Part shown: piece by piece, positions 16,939 to 25,848 of the stretch | How the letters are laid out: every line of letters begins with the position of its first letter | Numbering within the stretch: the stretch's first letter is position 1 | From: Actinomycetota bacterium | Lineage (GTDB): Bacteria; Actinomycetota; Geothermincolia; Geothermincolales; RBG-13-55-18 | DNA: 64,000 nucleotides | Assembly (NCBI GenBank): GCA_014360655.1 | Contig: JACIXC010000013.1 | Span: 38,462 to 102,461, forward strand | Direction: 5' to 3' | Notes under the pieces: model-generated | Database searches by the model: none | What the model saw: only the letters and a program-made list of their open reading frames with translations | What the model was told of the DNA's origin: nothing | Made by a program: the position numbers and the translations under genes

Positions 16939-16990
16939 GATATCATAAACCTAATATCCCGCACCCCTGCCTGTCAACCGTATCCCTTGC

Positions 16991-17040
16991 CGGTCTCCCG
17001 ATCTTTTTCGAGCAGGAAAGCGCCAACCGAAACGATTCAG
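16991..17040. repeat. 50-bp dispersed intergenic repeat, copy 1
   Basis: This stretch aligns without gaps to 53331-53380, with 40 of 50 bases identical (shared blocks GTCTCCCGATC, TTTTC, GGAAAGCGC, ACCGAAACG). It lies in the 16815-17562 gap, which has no convincing gene; degenerate relatives of the same element occur further along the gap at 17201-17310. Confidence 0.7.
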
Positions 17041-17200
17041 CATCCCTTGCCGGCTCCGCTTTTCCCTCGACCTCGTTGCGGTTTTTCGCCTCCCCGACCA
17101 ACCTGGTCGCCAGGGCGGATAAGTCGAACGTTTCGGGGGTCGCCCCTTTCTTCATCCGGGTTCAGCCTGTTTTGCCGGGATGATGGTACGGCATTGTGCG

Positions 17201-17310
17201 GCCTCTCGATCCTTTTCGACCCCAAGGCGCCCGGCGAAACGGTAGGCTGGTGCGACCTCTGCGGGGAATATGTATTTCGACCCCCGGGCGCCCGGCGAAA
17301 CGTCAACGTA
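17201..17310. repeat. Two degenerate copies of the same intergenic element
   Basis: CTCGATCCTTTTCGACCCC.. at 17204-17241 and TATTTCGACCCCCGGGCGCC.. at 17274-17303 share CGCCCGGCGAAACG and the TTTTCGA core with the element at 16991. The phrase GTATCCC(T/C)TGCCG also recurs around them (16979, 17308). Together they suggest a decayed tandem array of one element filling this 748-base gap. Confidence 0.55.
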
Positions 17311-17562
17311 TCCCCTGCCGCCCGGAAGGCGCCTAGGTAATGCTTGGGCACCCACTCCGCGCGCCCCCTGTCCGCGCTGTTATCCGCGACGCGTTCTGCG
17401 GCGCGCGGTTTTACGCGCCACGTCCCTCGCTGCCTCGCCTCCCGCGGCGAGCCCGTTCCCGTCACATCCTCCGGGCCGGCGCCGTACGCGTAATTCCCGT
17501 GAAGCCGCGCGGGGACCTCCCCGCCACCCCCCGCTTCCGCCGTCCCGCTGCATCGCGCCGGC

Positions 17563-19128
17563 TCAGGCCCAGCGGCGCGCCCTCTCCACCGCCCGCTTCC
17601 AGCCCGCGTAGAGCTGCTCCCGGGTGGCGGCGTCCATGCGGGGCTCGAAGACCCTCTCCACCCTCCTGGTCCCCAGGATGTCGTCGGGATATCTCCAGTA
17701 TCCCGCCGCCATGCCCGCCAGGTAGGCGGCCCCCAGTGCCGTGGCCTCGAGCATTTCCGGGCGCTCCACCTGCACCTCGAGGATATCCGCCAGGAACTGC
17801 ATGAGGAAGTCGTTGCGGGAGGCCCCCCCGTCCGCCTTGATGGCGCGCACCTCGATGCCGGAATCCCCCTGCATGGCCTCGATGACGTCCCGGCACTGGT
17901 AGGCGATGGACTCCAGGGTAGCCCTCACCACCTGCTCGCGGGTGGTGGCCCGCGTGAGGCCGATCACCGTGCCCCGCGCGTAGGGGTCCCAGTAAGGGGC
18001 GGTGAGCCCGGTGAAGGCGGGGACCACGTAGACTCCGCCGCAGTCGGAGCAGGACTCCGCCAGCTCCTGCGACTCCGCGGCCTCCCTGATTATCTGCAGG
18101 TTGTCCCGCAGCCACTGCACGGAGGAGCCCGCGCTGGAGATGATCCCCTCTATCATGTAGGTGGTCTTTCCCCCTATCCTCCAGGCGATGAGGGGGGTGA
18201 GCCTGTGCACCGAGGCCATGGGCTCCTCGCCCGTGTTCATGTCGATGAAGGACCCCGTCCCGTTGGTGCACTTCACGCTCCCCGGCTCGAAGCAGGCCTC
18301 GCCGAAGAGGGCGGCCTGCTGGTCCGCCACCACGCTGCGGATGGGGATGGGTTCTCCGAAGGCCTCGGTGACCCCGAAGTCGCCGCTGGTCTCCCGTATC
18401 TCCGGCAGGCGCAACCCGCCCGGCAGCCCGAAGGGCTTGAGGAGGAGCGGGCTCCAGCGCATGCCGAAGGGGTCATACATGCCGGTGGCGCTCACGTTGG
18501 AGTAGTCGGTGGCGTGCACCGCTCCCCGCGTGTACTTCCACACCAGCCAGGAATCCACGGTTCCGAAGAGCAGTTCACCCGCCTCCGCCCTGCGCGCCGC
18601 CCCCTCCACGTTGTCCAGGATCCAGCGGGCGTGGGCGGAGGACTGGGCGGGGGTCACGGTGAAGTGCGCCGCGGTGATGAGCAGCTTCCCCAGGCGGTTG
18701 CGCCGAAGGCCCTCGCCGAGGACGGCGATTCTCTGGTAAATATTGCCAAGCAGGTGCAGGAAGCGGAACAGCGGGCTGCGGTTGATCTTCTCGCACGTGT
18801 CGGACATGCGCGTGTCCTGCCAGGTGATGGCGTTGTACACCGGTTCCCCGCTCGCGCGGTCCCAGAGGAGGCTGGTGGCGCGCTGCGTGGCGATGCCCAT
18901 GGCCGCGATGCGCGACGGCTCCACGCCCGCCTCCCTCAGGGTCTCCCGCGTCACCTCCACGCACTTCTCGAAGAGAAGGATGGGGTCCTGCTCCGTCCAG
19001 CCGGGCCTGGGGAACAACTGCGGGATCTCCGCGTAGGTCTCGTGGAGGATGTTCGCGTCTCGATCGAACAGGGCCGCCCGCACCCCCGTGGTCCCCACGT
19101 CGTTCACCAGGATATAGCGATCGTCCAT
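17563..19128 (-). CDS. FGGY-family carbohydrate kinase, glycerol-kinase-like
   Basis: ATP-dependent sugar/polyol kinase of 521 residues. Signatures: ILVNDVGTTGVRAALFD (phosphate loop 1), YNAITWQDTRMSD (substrate loop, as in glycerol kinase WQDxRT), FGTVDSWLVWKYTRG, and ATLESIAYQCRDVIEAM followed by ADGGASRNDFLMQFLADIL (FGGY signature 2). Most of this matches glycerol kinase, but an insertion of about 35 residues (near 105-140, LGNIYQRIAVLGEGLRRNRL) and changes around the glycerol site leave the substrate open. Glycerol would fit the lipid-rich surroundings. The ATG at 19128 has GAGGGGG upstream. It is a monocistronic gene as far as can be seen. Confidence 0.85.
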   Translation of the reverse strand: MDDRYILVNDVGTTGVRAALFDRDANILHETYAEIPQLFPRPGWTEQDPILLFEKCVEVTRETLREAGVEPSRIAAMGIATQRATSLLWDRASGEPVYNAITWQDTRMSDTCEKINRSPLFRFLHLLGNIYQRIAVLGEGLRRNRLGKLLITAAHFTVTPAQSSAHARWILDNVEGAARRAEAGELLFGTVDSWLVWKYTRGAVHATDYSNVSATGMYDPFGMRWSPLLLKPFGLPGGLRLPEIRETSGDFGVTEAFGEPIPIRSVVADQQAALFGEACFEPGSVKCTNGTGSFIDMNTGEEPMASVHRLTPLIAWRIGGKTTYMIEGIISSAGSSVQWLRDNLQIIREAAESQELAESCSDCGGVYVVPAFTGLTAPYWDPYARGTVIGLTRATTREQVVRATLESIAYQCRDVIEAMQGDSGIEVRAIKADGGASRNDFLMQFLADILEVQVERPEMLEATALGAAYLAGMAAGYWRYPDDILGTRRVERVFEPRMDAATREQLYAGWKRAVERARRWA

Positions 19129-19546
19129 TGGCAGCCCCCTCACTGCATCACATCCTGCAAGTCAAATAATACCATGACCCTGCCCTCGAGGCTTTCGGCA
19201 TCGCGGCCGCAACGCAGCGACGCCCTTCTCCGGCAAGCTGTCGTCCTCCCGCGCTTTATGGAGGTTCGCGCGCGAGAGAGTGAGCGAGCGAGTGAATGTC
19301 CATCCCCCGGCCCGCAAGCAGTGATATGAAACCCACCTGCGGGGGACGGGTGCGGCGAAGACCCGGCGGGGAGATCGGCAGTGGTCCGCGGCGCACTCCA
19401 TCCCCGCCCCTCACCCCCATTACCCGGCCCCCTCCCCGCAGGCATTGCGGACTTGTACCCATCAAGCCCGGAGAACCATGGGGTCGGTCGCGGCGAGGAC
19501 GCCTTTCCCAAGTTTTCGGGACTGCGGGTAAGGCACGGGGCGCCGA

Positions 19547-19716
19547 GCGAGACCGTTACCCCAAGGCTCCGGCCCGGAAGAAGGATTTGCACCCAACCAG
19601 GCCGGGAACGACCGAGTTGGTCGCATCTGAGCCCGCGAAGCGAGACCGTCACTCGGCGGCCCGGCCCGGAAGAAGGAGGGAAAAGGGTCAGGGGAGGGGG
19701 CGAAGCCCTCTCCCCT
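19547..19716 (-). repeat. 3'-end repeat element (1.5 copies) with terminator hairpin
   Basis: Read on the minus strand, directly after the Fe-S protein gene that ends at 19765: a hairpin (19690-19716), a C/T-rich tract, CTTCTTCCGGGCC with a GC palindrome, then GACGGTCTCGC ending at 19640; a second partial copy (CTTCTTCC.. to GGTCTCGC) spans 19547-19584. The same order is found at 25773-25848 and 29622-29700. The rest of the 19129-19764 gap shows no gene. Confidence 0.7.
19690..19716 (-). terminator. Hairpin terminator after the Fe-S protein gene
   Basis: Arms AGGGGAGGGGGC and GCCCTCTCCCCT pair over 12 bases (one G-T wobble) around a three-base loop, about 50 bases past the stop of the minus-strand gene ending at 19765. 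A pyrimidine-rich, not pure-T, tract follows, so termination may be imperfect. Confidence 0.6.
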
Positions 19717-19764
19717 GGGTTCACCTAAACCGCAGCATATAGCGCCTGGCCCGAGGCGTTGCGT

Positions 19765-20757
19765 TTAGGTCGTATCGCCCAGCGCCATCTTCAAGAGCTC
19801 GATGAGGTGGTGGTTTTCCAGCCCCGCCGCCGTCGCCGTCTTGCGCAGGTTGAGCACGCACAAGGGGCAGAGGTAGGCCATGGCCTGCGCCCCGTGCTGC
19901 ACGGCGTCATCGACGTTGCGCCTCCTTATCTCCATGGCCTTCTCCCGGTCGCGCGGCACCATGGGTGACCCGCAGCACATGGCGTGCCTCCGGTCGAACT
20001 TCCTCTCCACCCTCTCCACCCCGATGAGGTTGAAGAGCTCGTCCAGCCACTCGTCCTTCCAGGGGGTGTAGCGGGAGGCGCAGGGCTGCTGGTAGGCGAC
20101 CTTCAACCCCAGGGGCCTTATCTCGTCGCGGCGCTCCCTGGCGCGTTCCAGCAGGTACTCGATGATGTGCACGGGGCGGAAGGGGACCTCCACGCCGTAA
20201 TCCTTGACCATGGCCGCCAGAAGGGCGTAGCAGTCGTCGTGGTAGAGGACTATCTCCCGCGCGCCGCTCTCGGCCAGGCTGTCCACCACCCTCCGGGCGC
20301 CATCGCGCACCGGCGAGTGGTATCCGAGATGCACCCATCCCACGTTGCAGAAGTACCTGCCCCCTTTGAGGAAGGTGCACCCCGCGAAGAGGGGCCCCTC
20401 GAACAGCCCCGGTATCAGGTCTCCCACGCTGCAGAGCGAGAGCACCGGCCGGTCGGGTTCGCCCTCCACCACCTCGCTCGGGGCGTTGGGCAGGTTGCGA
20501 AAGAGCTGCGTGTTCTCCTCCGGGATGTTCAGCACTCCCGTTTCCTCCTGGCGCTCCAGGATGAGGTCGAAGGGATTGGCGCCCTTCTCGCAGAACTGGT
20601 TGCATGCCACGCAGGTGACGCACTCGCTCACGATCTCGGGCGTCTCCCCCTCCTTGAGGCGGCGGAACTGCTCGATGGACTGCTCGCGGTCGTAATCCAT
20701 GTAGGGACATTTGAGGATGCAGTCGCCGCACAGGTTGCAGAGCTCCTCGTGAAACAT
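19765..20757 (-). CDS. Iron-sulfur protein with CCG-type domains (HdrB/D- or GlpC-like)
   Basis: A 330-residue redox protein. The N-terminus has a ferredoxin-type cluster site CNLCGDCILKCP and a second Cys group CVTCVACNQFC, enough for two 4Fe-4S clusters. The C-terminal part contains the cysteine-rich motif region HDDCYALLAAM, QQPCASRYTPWKDEW, HAMCCGSPMVPRDR and YLCPLCVLNL of the kind that binds a non-cubane cluster or quinone/disulfide in heterodisulfide reductase, succinate and glycolate oxidase subunits. It probably passes electrons between an acyl-CoA or aldehyde oxidation step and the quinone or ferredoxin pool. The ATG at 20757 follows AAGGAGGGAAAG. No flavoprotein partner is adjacent. 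Confidence 0.82.
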   Translation of the reverse strand: MFHEELCNLCGDCILKCPYMDYDREQSIEQFRRLKEGETPEIVSECVTCVACNQFCEKGANPFDLILERQEETGVLNIPEENTQLFRNLPNAPSEVVEGEPDRPVLSLCSVGDLIPGLFEGPLFAGCTFLKGGRYFCNVGWVHLGYHSPVRDGARRVVDSLAESGAREIVLYHDDCYALLAAMVKDYGVEVPFRPVHIIEYLLERARERRDEIRPLGLKVAYQQPCASRYTPWKDEWLDELFNLIGVERVERKFDRRHAMCCGSPMVPRDREKAMEIRRRNVDDAVQHGAQAMAYLCPLCVLNLRKTATAAGLENHHLIELLKMALGDTT

Positions 20758-20859
20758 CTTTCCCTCCTTGCTCCGGTCGACCGGCCTCGAGCGGGAACAC
20801 CGCGACAACCATGCTATCACAACAGCGGCAGGCCCGGCGGCGTGTCCGGTTTAACCCGC

Positions 20860-20945
20860 TCCGCGCGGGGGTAATATCGGTATATGCCGTATATATTTTA
20901 TGATGCCTATTCAGTTTTACTTGTTTTGCATATATTATTAGGAGG
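20860..20945 (+). promoter_or_regulatory. AT-rich promoter region before the SCP2/dehydrogenase cluster
   Basis: The 272-base gap between the divergent Fe-S gene and the SCP2 gene contains an 80-base AT-rich stretch with TATATGCCGTATATATTTTA and, nearer the gene, TTGTTTTGCATATATTATTA. TATATT and TATTAT are good -10 candidates, though I see no convincing -35 at ideal spacing. The overlapping TATAT/ATATA palindromes may bind a regulator. Confidence 0.4.
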
Positions 20946-21029
20946 CGGTGGCGCCGGCGGCGCGCCGCAAGGCGGGAAAGGCGGCACGATTTGGGGGATC
21001 CAGCGAGGTGAAACGAAGGAGGGATAGTC

Positions 21030-21593
21030 ATGGCTCTGACCTACGGCACGGATGAATGGGAACAGGCCTACCAGGAACTGGTCAAGGAGAGGCAAGCGGC
21101 CTCCTCCCCACCCTACATCATGGGCACCCCGGAATGGGTGGACCAGTACGAGAAGGCGGTGCAGAACGACGCCGCCTACAAGGAGGCGGCCAAGGACTGG
21201 GAGGGCTCGGTGGTCATCAAGGTCCTGGCCAAGCCGGAGGTGGGCCTGGACAAGGACCTCTACATCTTCATGGACCTCTGGCACGGCGACTGCCGCTCCA
21301 TGCGCATCGTCCCCCCCGAGGCCGGCGAGGCCGGCGACTTCGTCATCACCGGCGAGTACGAGCGCTGGAAGTCGGTCATAAAGAAGGAGCTGGACACGGT
21401 CAAGGGCATGATGCAGGGAAAGCTCAAGCTGAAGGGGGACCTCCCCACCATCGTGCGGGCGGTCAAGGCGGCCACCAGGCTGGTGGAGCTCTCCGCCGAA
21501 ACCAACCCTCGCTTCCCCGACGAGTTGAGCGCGGAGGAGGTCGAGAGCCTGCGTGAGCTCCTGAAGACGGCCGGGGAGAAGTTCGGCATCTGA
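21030..21593 (+). CDS. SCP2 sterol-binding domain protein
   Basis: A 187-residue protein with the SCP2 lipid-binding fold: VVIKVLAKPEVGLDKDLYIFMDLWHG forms strands of the sheet, GDFVITGEYERWKSVIKKEL the following strand/helix, then a Gln-Gly-rich hinge MMQGKLKLKGDLPTIVRAV as in SCP2 (KMKGDMGKAMKL). Short N- and C-terminal helices flank it. SCP2 domains bind fatty acyl-CoA, sterols or similar hydrophobic ligands and may present them to enzymes. A second SCP2 protein lies at 23185, with an alcohol dehydrogenase between. The start has GAAGGAGGGATAGTC upstream. Confidence 0.85.
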   Translation: MALTYGTDEWEQAYQELVKERQAASSPPYIMGTPEWVDQYEKAVQNDAAYKEAAKDWEGSVVIKVLAKPEVGLDKDLYIFMDLWHGDCRSMRIVPPEAGEAGDFVITGEYERWKSVIKKELDTVKGMMQGKLKLKGDLPTIVRAVKAATRLVELSAETNPRFPDELSAEEVESLRELLKTAGEKFGI

Positions 21594-21874
21594 GCCCTTC
21601 GCTGCTCAGGGACGGCGCGCGGGTCCCCGGCGGCGCTTCCCCGGGGACCCGCGCGGACTGCGCGGCGGGAGGAGGCGGGTCGGCTCCAGGCGCGAGCGGC
21701 GATATCGCGAGGGCGGACGTTTTCCGCCCTCGGGCGGCGACTTTACGTATAGGCATCGAGGCAGACCTGGCGGCCCCTACACCGGCCCCGGGGCGGCGCT
21801 GAGAAGAAGCGGCCTTTCGACCGCACCGAAAGAGGCTCGCAGGAGGTGTTCCGGACTCACGGGAGGTGGTATGC

Positions 21875-23038
21875 ATGGCCTACGACAAGGACCTCGCCTT
21901 TATCTACAGGAACTACACGCGCATCGTCTTCGGCATCAACACCGTCAACGACGTCGGGTCCGAGGTGGATTACCTCAAGTGCTCCCGGGCCTTCATCGTG
22001 ACGGACAAGGGGGTAAAGGAAGCCGGACTGGTGGAGAAGGTGGAGAAGGGGCTGGGGAGCCGCCTCGTGGGCATGTTCGACGAGTGCCCCCAGGACTCGG
22101 GATTCCACATAGCAAGCCAGGCGGCGGAGATGGCGCGCGCGGCGGGCGCCGACTGCCTGGTGAGCGTGGGGGGCGGCAGCTGCATCGACACCGCAAAAGG
22201 TGCGGCCATCCTGCTCAAGGAGGGCGGCGACCTGCATGACTACTCCGGGTACCAGCTTCTCACCCGCCCCCAGACCCCACACATCGCCATCCCCACCACC
22301 GCCGGGACGGGGAGCGAGGTGACCTACTTCTACGTCATCAAGGACTGGGACAGGAACATCAAGATCGAGTACGGGGACGATTACATCATCCCCAACACCG
22401 CCATCCTGGACCCGGTGATGACGCAGGGGCTCCCGCCCATGCTCACCGCCACCACCGGCATGGACGCCCTCACCCACGCCATCGAGGCCATACACGCCAC
22501 CCCGGCGGAGCCCATATCGGACACCATGGCCTTCGGGGCCATCCGCCTCATCATGGAGTATCTCCCCCGCTGCGTGGAGAACGGGGACGATCTCTTCGCC
22601 CGGGGGCAGCAGCAGATCGCGGCCACCATGGCCGGCGTGGCGTTCGGCAACGCCCAGGTGGGGCTGGTGCACGGCATCGCCCACACGGTGGGAGCCGTCT
22701 GCGGCGTCCCCCACGGGCTGGCCAACAGCATCCTTTTGCCGCACGTCATGAAGTACAACCTCGACGAGTGCGCGGACCGCTACGCCCTCGTCGCCGAGGC
22801 CATGGGGGTAAAGGAGAAGGGCATGAGCGACGAGGAGGCGGCGGAGGCCGCGACCGCCGCGGTGTGGGAGCTGACCAAGAGGATGGGGGTGCCACAGACG
22901 CTGCGCGAGGTAAACGTCCCCGAGGAGATGCTCCCCGAGATAGCGGACCTCACGTTGGGCACCGGACCGGTGGTCTTCAACCCCAAGATGATCTTCGAGG
23001 CCGAGCAGGTGCTCGAGGTCTTGAAGAACGCCTACTGA
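21875..23038 (+). CDS. Iron-containing alcohol dehydrogenase
   Basis: Group III NAD(P)-dependent dehydrogenase, 387 residues. The dinucleotide site is VSVGGGSCIDTAKGAAIL, with PTTAGTGSEVT following. Metal ligands fall in MDALTHAIEA, and in LVHGIAHTVG and VPHGLANSILLPHVMKYN (Asp and three His expected; all present). It would interconvert an alcohol and aldehyde in the cytoplasm. The aldehyde ferredoxin oxidoreductase 0.8 kb downstream could oxidise the product to the acid, and the acyl-CoA ligase at 32586 could activate that. I start at ATG 21875 with GGGAGG eight bases upstream. Confidence 0.93.
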   Translation: MAYDKDLAFIYRNYTRIVFGINTVNDVGSEVDYLKCSRAFIVTDKGVKEAGLVEKVEKGLGSRLVGMFDECPQDSGFHIASQAAEMARAAGADCLVSVGGGSCIDTAKGAAILLKEGGDLHDYSGYQLLTRPQTPHIAIPTTAGTGSEVTYFYVIKDWDRNIKIEYGDDYIIPNTAILDPVMTQGLPPMLTATTGMDALTHAIEAIHATPAEPISDTMAFGAIRLIMEYLPRCVENGDDLFARGQQQIAATMAGVAFGNAQVGLVHGIAHTVGAVCGVPHGLANSILLPHVMKYNLDECADRYALVAEAMGVKEKGMSDEEAAEAATAAVWELTKRMGVPQTLREVNVPEEMLPEIADLTLGTGPVVFNPKMIFEAEQVLEVLKNAY

Positions 23039-23184
23039 GGGGCTTGGGGAAGGGCGCCGGGCGCGGGAAGCGAGTGCCTTTCACGACGGTGCGGCGCAGC
23101 GGTACAGCCCGCGATACGGCAGGGCTCCGTAAGAAGGAATATCGTCCCTGAAAGGATGGGGCTTTTAGGAGGAAAGGAGGAGAC

Positions 23185-23601
23185 ATGGCCGACATCAGCC
23201 TGGGAACGGGCGCGGAGGAGGTCCCCCTGGCGGGGATGCTCGCGGACATGCTCAAGGCGAACCTGGAGAAGCCGGAGAAGCTGAATGACTTCAACAAGTT
23301 GAAGGCGCGTGTGCTCATCCACGCCGAGGACGCCGAGGCCAAGATCACCATGGACTTCGACCGCGGCAGGCTTGTGGTCTACGGCGGCGAGGTGGGCAAG
23401 CCGAACATATCCATCTCCACCGACGCCGCCACCCTTCTGGACCTGGCCAACATCAAGATCAAGTTCGGGCTGCCCTGGTATTTCGACGAGACCGGCCTGG
23501 GCGTGGTGAAGAAGCTGCTGAAGAGGGAGCTGAAGATCAAGGGCATGTTCACCCACCTGGGAGCCCTTACCAGGCTCACCAAGGTCATGTCGCTGAACTG
23601 A
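23185..23601 (+). CDS. SCP2 sterol-binding domain protein
   Basis: A compact 138-residue SCP2-fold protein. Strands ARVLIHAEDAEAKITMDFDRG and RLVVYGGEVGKPNISISTDA lead into a helix, then LPWYFDETGLGVVKKLL and the basic hinge KRELKIKGMFTHLGALTRL that corresponds to the lipid-tunnel helix of SCP2. It is shorter than the SCP2 protein at 21030 and not closely related to it, which suggests different ligands rather than a recent duplication. GGAAAGGAGGAGAC precedes the ATG. It lies between the iron alcohol dehydrogenase and the aldehyde oxidoreductase. Confidence 0.8.
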   Translation: MADISLGTGAEEVPLAGMLADMLKANLEKPEKLNDFNKLKARVLIHAEDAEAKITMDFDRGRLVVYGGEVGKPNISISTDAATLLDLANIKIKFGLPWYFDETGLGVVKKLLKRELKIKGMFTHLGALTRLTKVMSLN

Positions 23602-23775
23602 CCGCTTCCACCGCGCCATGTCAGGCAATCCCGGGGGCATGAGCCCATGGCGCGGAGCGCACATTCCCCCGCGAGAGCCGGCGAGGGAAGGCGAAAGGAA
23701 GGCGGAGGGGGGTTGCTGCCCAGCCCGAACAAACCATGGCGCGATGTGCGGATCTCCTTTCGGCGGGAGTTCTCG

Positions 23776-23808
23776 CCTCGGGGTCAGACCGGGACATGTG
23801 CCCCGAGG
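23776..23808. repeat. Inverted repeat around a GGGGTCAGACC motif
   Basis: Arms CCTCGGGG (23776-23783) and CCCCGAGG (23801-23808) pair perfectly across a 17-base loop containing TCAGACC. It sits 60 bases before the aldehyde oxidoreductase start. Related GGGGTCAG motifs occur at 25738, 34245 and 51264. Confidence 0.55.
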
Positions 23809-23866
23809 ACGACGAGCAAGTCACGTCCCCCGGAACGACAGCGGTAATTAAAGCGAGGTGATACTG

Positions 23867-25729
23867 ATGGCATACGGCAACATGGGCAAGGTGGCGGAGG
23901 TGGACCTCACATCCGGCACGGTAAGCGAGATAGAGCTGGACGAGCAGATCTACCGCGACTACATAGGCGGGGCCGGCCTGGCGGCCAAGCTCCTCTACGA
24001 CCGCGGGAACCTGGACGCCGCGCCCCTGGACCCGGACAACCTCCTCATCTTCGCCACCGGCCCTCTCACCGGGATCGGCTTCTCCGGTTCCAGCCGCCTC
24101 TCGGTGGGAGCGCGCTCCCCCCTGACGGGCATCTGGGGACAGGCCTCGTGCGGGGGTAACTTCGGCCCCGAGCTGAAGCGCTGCGGCTACGACGCCCTCA
24201 TCCTCAAGGGGAAGGCGGATAGGCCAGTCTACCTGCTGCTGGGCAACGACAGCGTGGAGATCGCGCCCGCCGAAGACCTGTGGGGAAAGGACGTCTACGA
24301 GACCACCGACATCCTCAAGGAAAGGCACGGCAAGCAGTGCAAGGTCCTCGCGGTCGGGCCAGCCGCCGAGAACGGGGTCCCCTTCGGGAGCATCACCAAC
24401 GACTACGGGCATCACTTCGGCCGCTCCGGCATGGGCACGGTGATGGCCTCCAAGAACGTCAAGGCCGTCGCCGCCCAGGGCGACAGGAAGATGGAGTACG
24501 CCGACCCCGAGAAGGTCAAGGCCATGCAGGAGGAGCACCGCGAGCTGGTGAAGGACAGCATCTTCTGTAGCGCCATCTCCGCCTTCGGCACCGGCGCCAA
24601 CATGGAGGCCAAGATGTACGAAGGCGACGTGCCCACCCGCAACTGGGGGCAGGGCCTGTGGGAGGAGGGGGCGGAGAAACTCTCCGGCATCGCCCTCGCC
24701 GACAGCTTCATAGTGGACCACGCCAGCTGCCGGGGATGCGCGGTGCGCTGCAAGCCCGTGGTGGAGGTGAAGGAGGGGCCCTACGCCATGGGACCCGGCC
24801 CGGGACCCGAGTACGAGACGCAGGCCTCCTTCGGCACCATGATCATGAACGACAACCTGGCAGCACTGTGCAAGATCAACGACTTCTGCAACCGCATGGG
24901 CATGGACACCATCACCTGCGGTGCCACCGTCGCCTGGGCCATGGACTGCTTCGAGGCGGGCATCCTCAAGCCCGAGGACTACGACGGCGTGGAGCTCAAG
25001 TGGGGTGACGTGGACGCCGTCATCGACCTCCTCCCCAAGATCGTCACAAGGGAGGGAAAGCTGGGGGCCCTGCTGGCCAAGGGTTCACGGGCGGCCGCGG
25101 AAGAGATCGGAGGAGGGGCGGACGCCTTCCTCACCGACTCCAAGGGACTGGAAGCCCCCATGCACGACCCCCGCTGCAACTGGGGGGATGGCCTCGCCTA
25201 TGCCGTTTCCATCCGGGGCGCCTGCCACGTATCCAACCTCACCTTCCTCCTTGAGTGGGGGGCCATCGAGTATCCCGAGATAGGGCTGGACAAGAACTAC
25301 CAGCCGCAATCGGCAGAGTACAAGGCGGAGGCCGTGGCCCTTACCGCGGACCTGGGTTGCATCATGAACTCCGCCTGCTGGTGCGAGTTCCCGGGCACCA
25401 TCTACTCGGTCACGCAGTGGGCGGAGCTCTTCAACGCCGTTGCCGGGTACGGCTGGGACGTGGAGAAGATGATGGAGGCGGGAGCCCGGGTATGGTTCCT
25501 GCAGCGATGCCTGGGCCACATCTGGGGCGCCACGGGAGCCGACGACCGCATCGGCAAGCGCATCATGACCCCCGTGGAGGACGGGGGCATCGCGGGGTCC
25601 GTCCCGGACATGGACACCATGCTGCGCGAGTTCTACGAGTACCGCGGCATGACGCCGGACGGCATGCCCACCCGCGAGACGCTGGAGAAGTACGGGCTGG
25701 GCTACCTGGCCGACCGCCTCAACCTCTGA
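23867..25729 (+). CDS. Aldehyde ferredoxin oxidoreductase
   Basis: Tungsten/molybdenum bis-pterin enzyme that oxidises aldehydes to acids with ferredoxin, 620 residues as expected. The N-terminal domain has YIGGAGLAAKLLYD, and GGNFGPELKRCGYDALILKGKA, the pterin-binding pattern of the family. The 4Fe-4S ligands are C288, C291 and C295 (SCRGCAVRCK) with C498 (DLGC) as the likely fourth. Such enzymes are typical of anaerobes; the pterin and molybdenum/tungsten handling fits MobA and FdhD at 54-56 kb. It is placed between an alcohol dehydrogenase and thiolase-like genes, so it could make the acid that is then CoA-activated. Starts at ATG 23867 with GCGAGGTG upstream; a terminator-repeat element follows the stop. 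Confidence 0.94.
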   Translation: MAYGNMGKVAEVDLTSGTVSEIELDEQIYRDYIGGAGLAAKLLYDRGNLDAAPLDPDNLLIFATGPLTGIGFSGSSRLSVGARSPLTGIWGQASCGGNFGPELKRCGYDALILKGKADRPVYLLLGNDSVEIAPAEDLWGKDVYETTDILKERHGKQCKVLAVGPAAENGVPFGSITNDYGHHFGRSGMGTVMASKNVKAVAAQGDRKMEYADPEKVKAMQEEHRELVKDSIFCSAISAFGTGANMEAKMYEGDVPTRNWGQGLWEEGAEKLSGIALADSFIVDHASCRGCAVRCKPVVEVKEGPYAMGPGPGPEYETQASFGTMIMNDNLAALCKINDFCNRMGMDTITCGATVAWAMDCFEAGILKPEDYDGVELKWGDVDAVIDLLPKIVTREGKLGALLAKGSRAAAEEIGGGADAFLTDSKGLEAPMHDPRCNWGDGLAYAVSIRGACHVSNLTFLLEWGAIEYPEIGLDKNYQPQSAEYKAEAVALTADLGCIMNSACWCEFPGTIYSVTQWAELFNAVAGYGWDVEKMMEAGARVWFLQRCLGHIWGATGADDRIGKRIMTPVEDGGIAGSVPDMDTMLREFYEYRGMTPDGMPTRETLEKYGLGYLADRLNL

Positions 25730-25772
25730 CATATCCCGGGGTCAGGCCGCGGCCATGTACGTGGCATAGGGC

Positions 25773-25795
25773 AAGGGAGGGCTCGCCCCTCCCTT
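25773..25795 (+). terminator. Hairpin terminator after the aldehyde oxidoreductase gene
   Basis: Perfect 9-base arms AAGGGAGGG and CCCTCCCTT around a five-base loop, 43 bases past the stop, followed by TTTACCCTTTCCCTTTCTT. It is the first part of the 3'-end repeat element that continues to 25848. Confidence 0.65.
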
Positions 25796-25848
25796 TACCC
25801 TTTCCCTTTCTTCTTCCGGCGGCCGAGCCGCCGAGTAGCGGTCTTGCG
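25773..25848 (+). repeat. 3'-end repeat element, copy after the aldehyde oxidoreductase gene
   Basis: Terminator hairpin, C/T tract, CTTCTTCCGGCGGCCGAGCC palindrome and GCGGTCTTGCG in the same order as at 29622-29700 and (minus strand) 19640-19716. The remainder of the 25730-26282 gap is GC-rich and shows no gene; a GGGGTCAGG motif lies at 25738. Confidence 0.7.

Noticed and set aside
17563..19128. Naming the FGGY kinase glpK outright
   Set aside because: An insertion of about 35 residues near the substrate domain and no glycerol genes nearby make the substrate uncertain.
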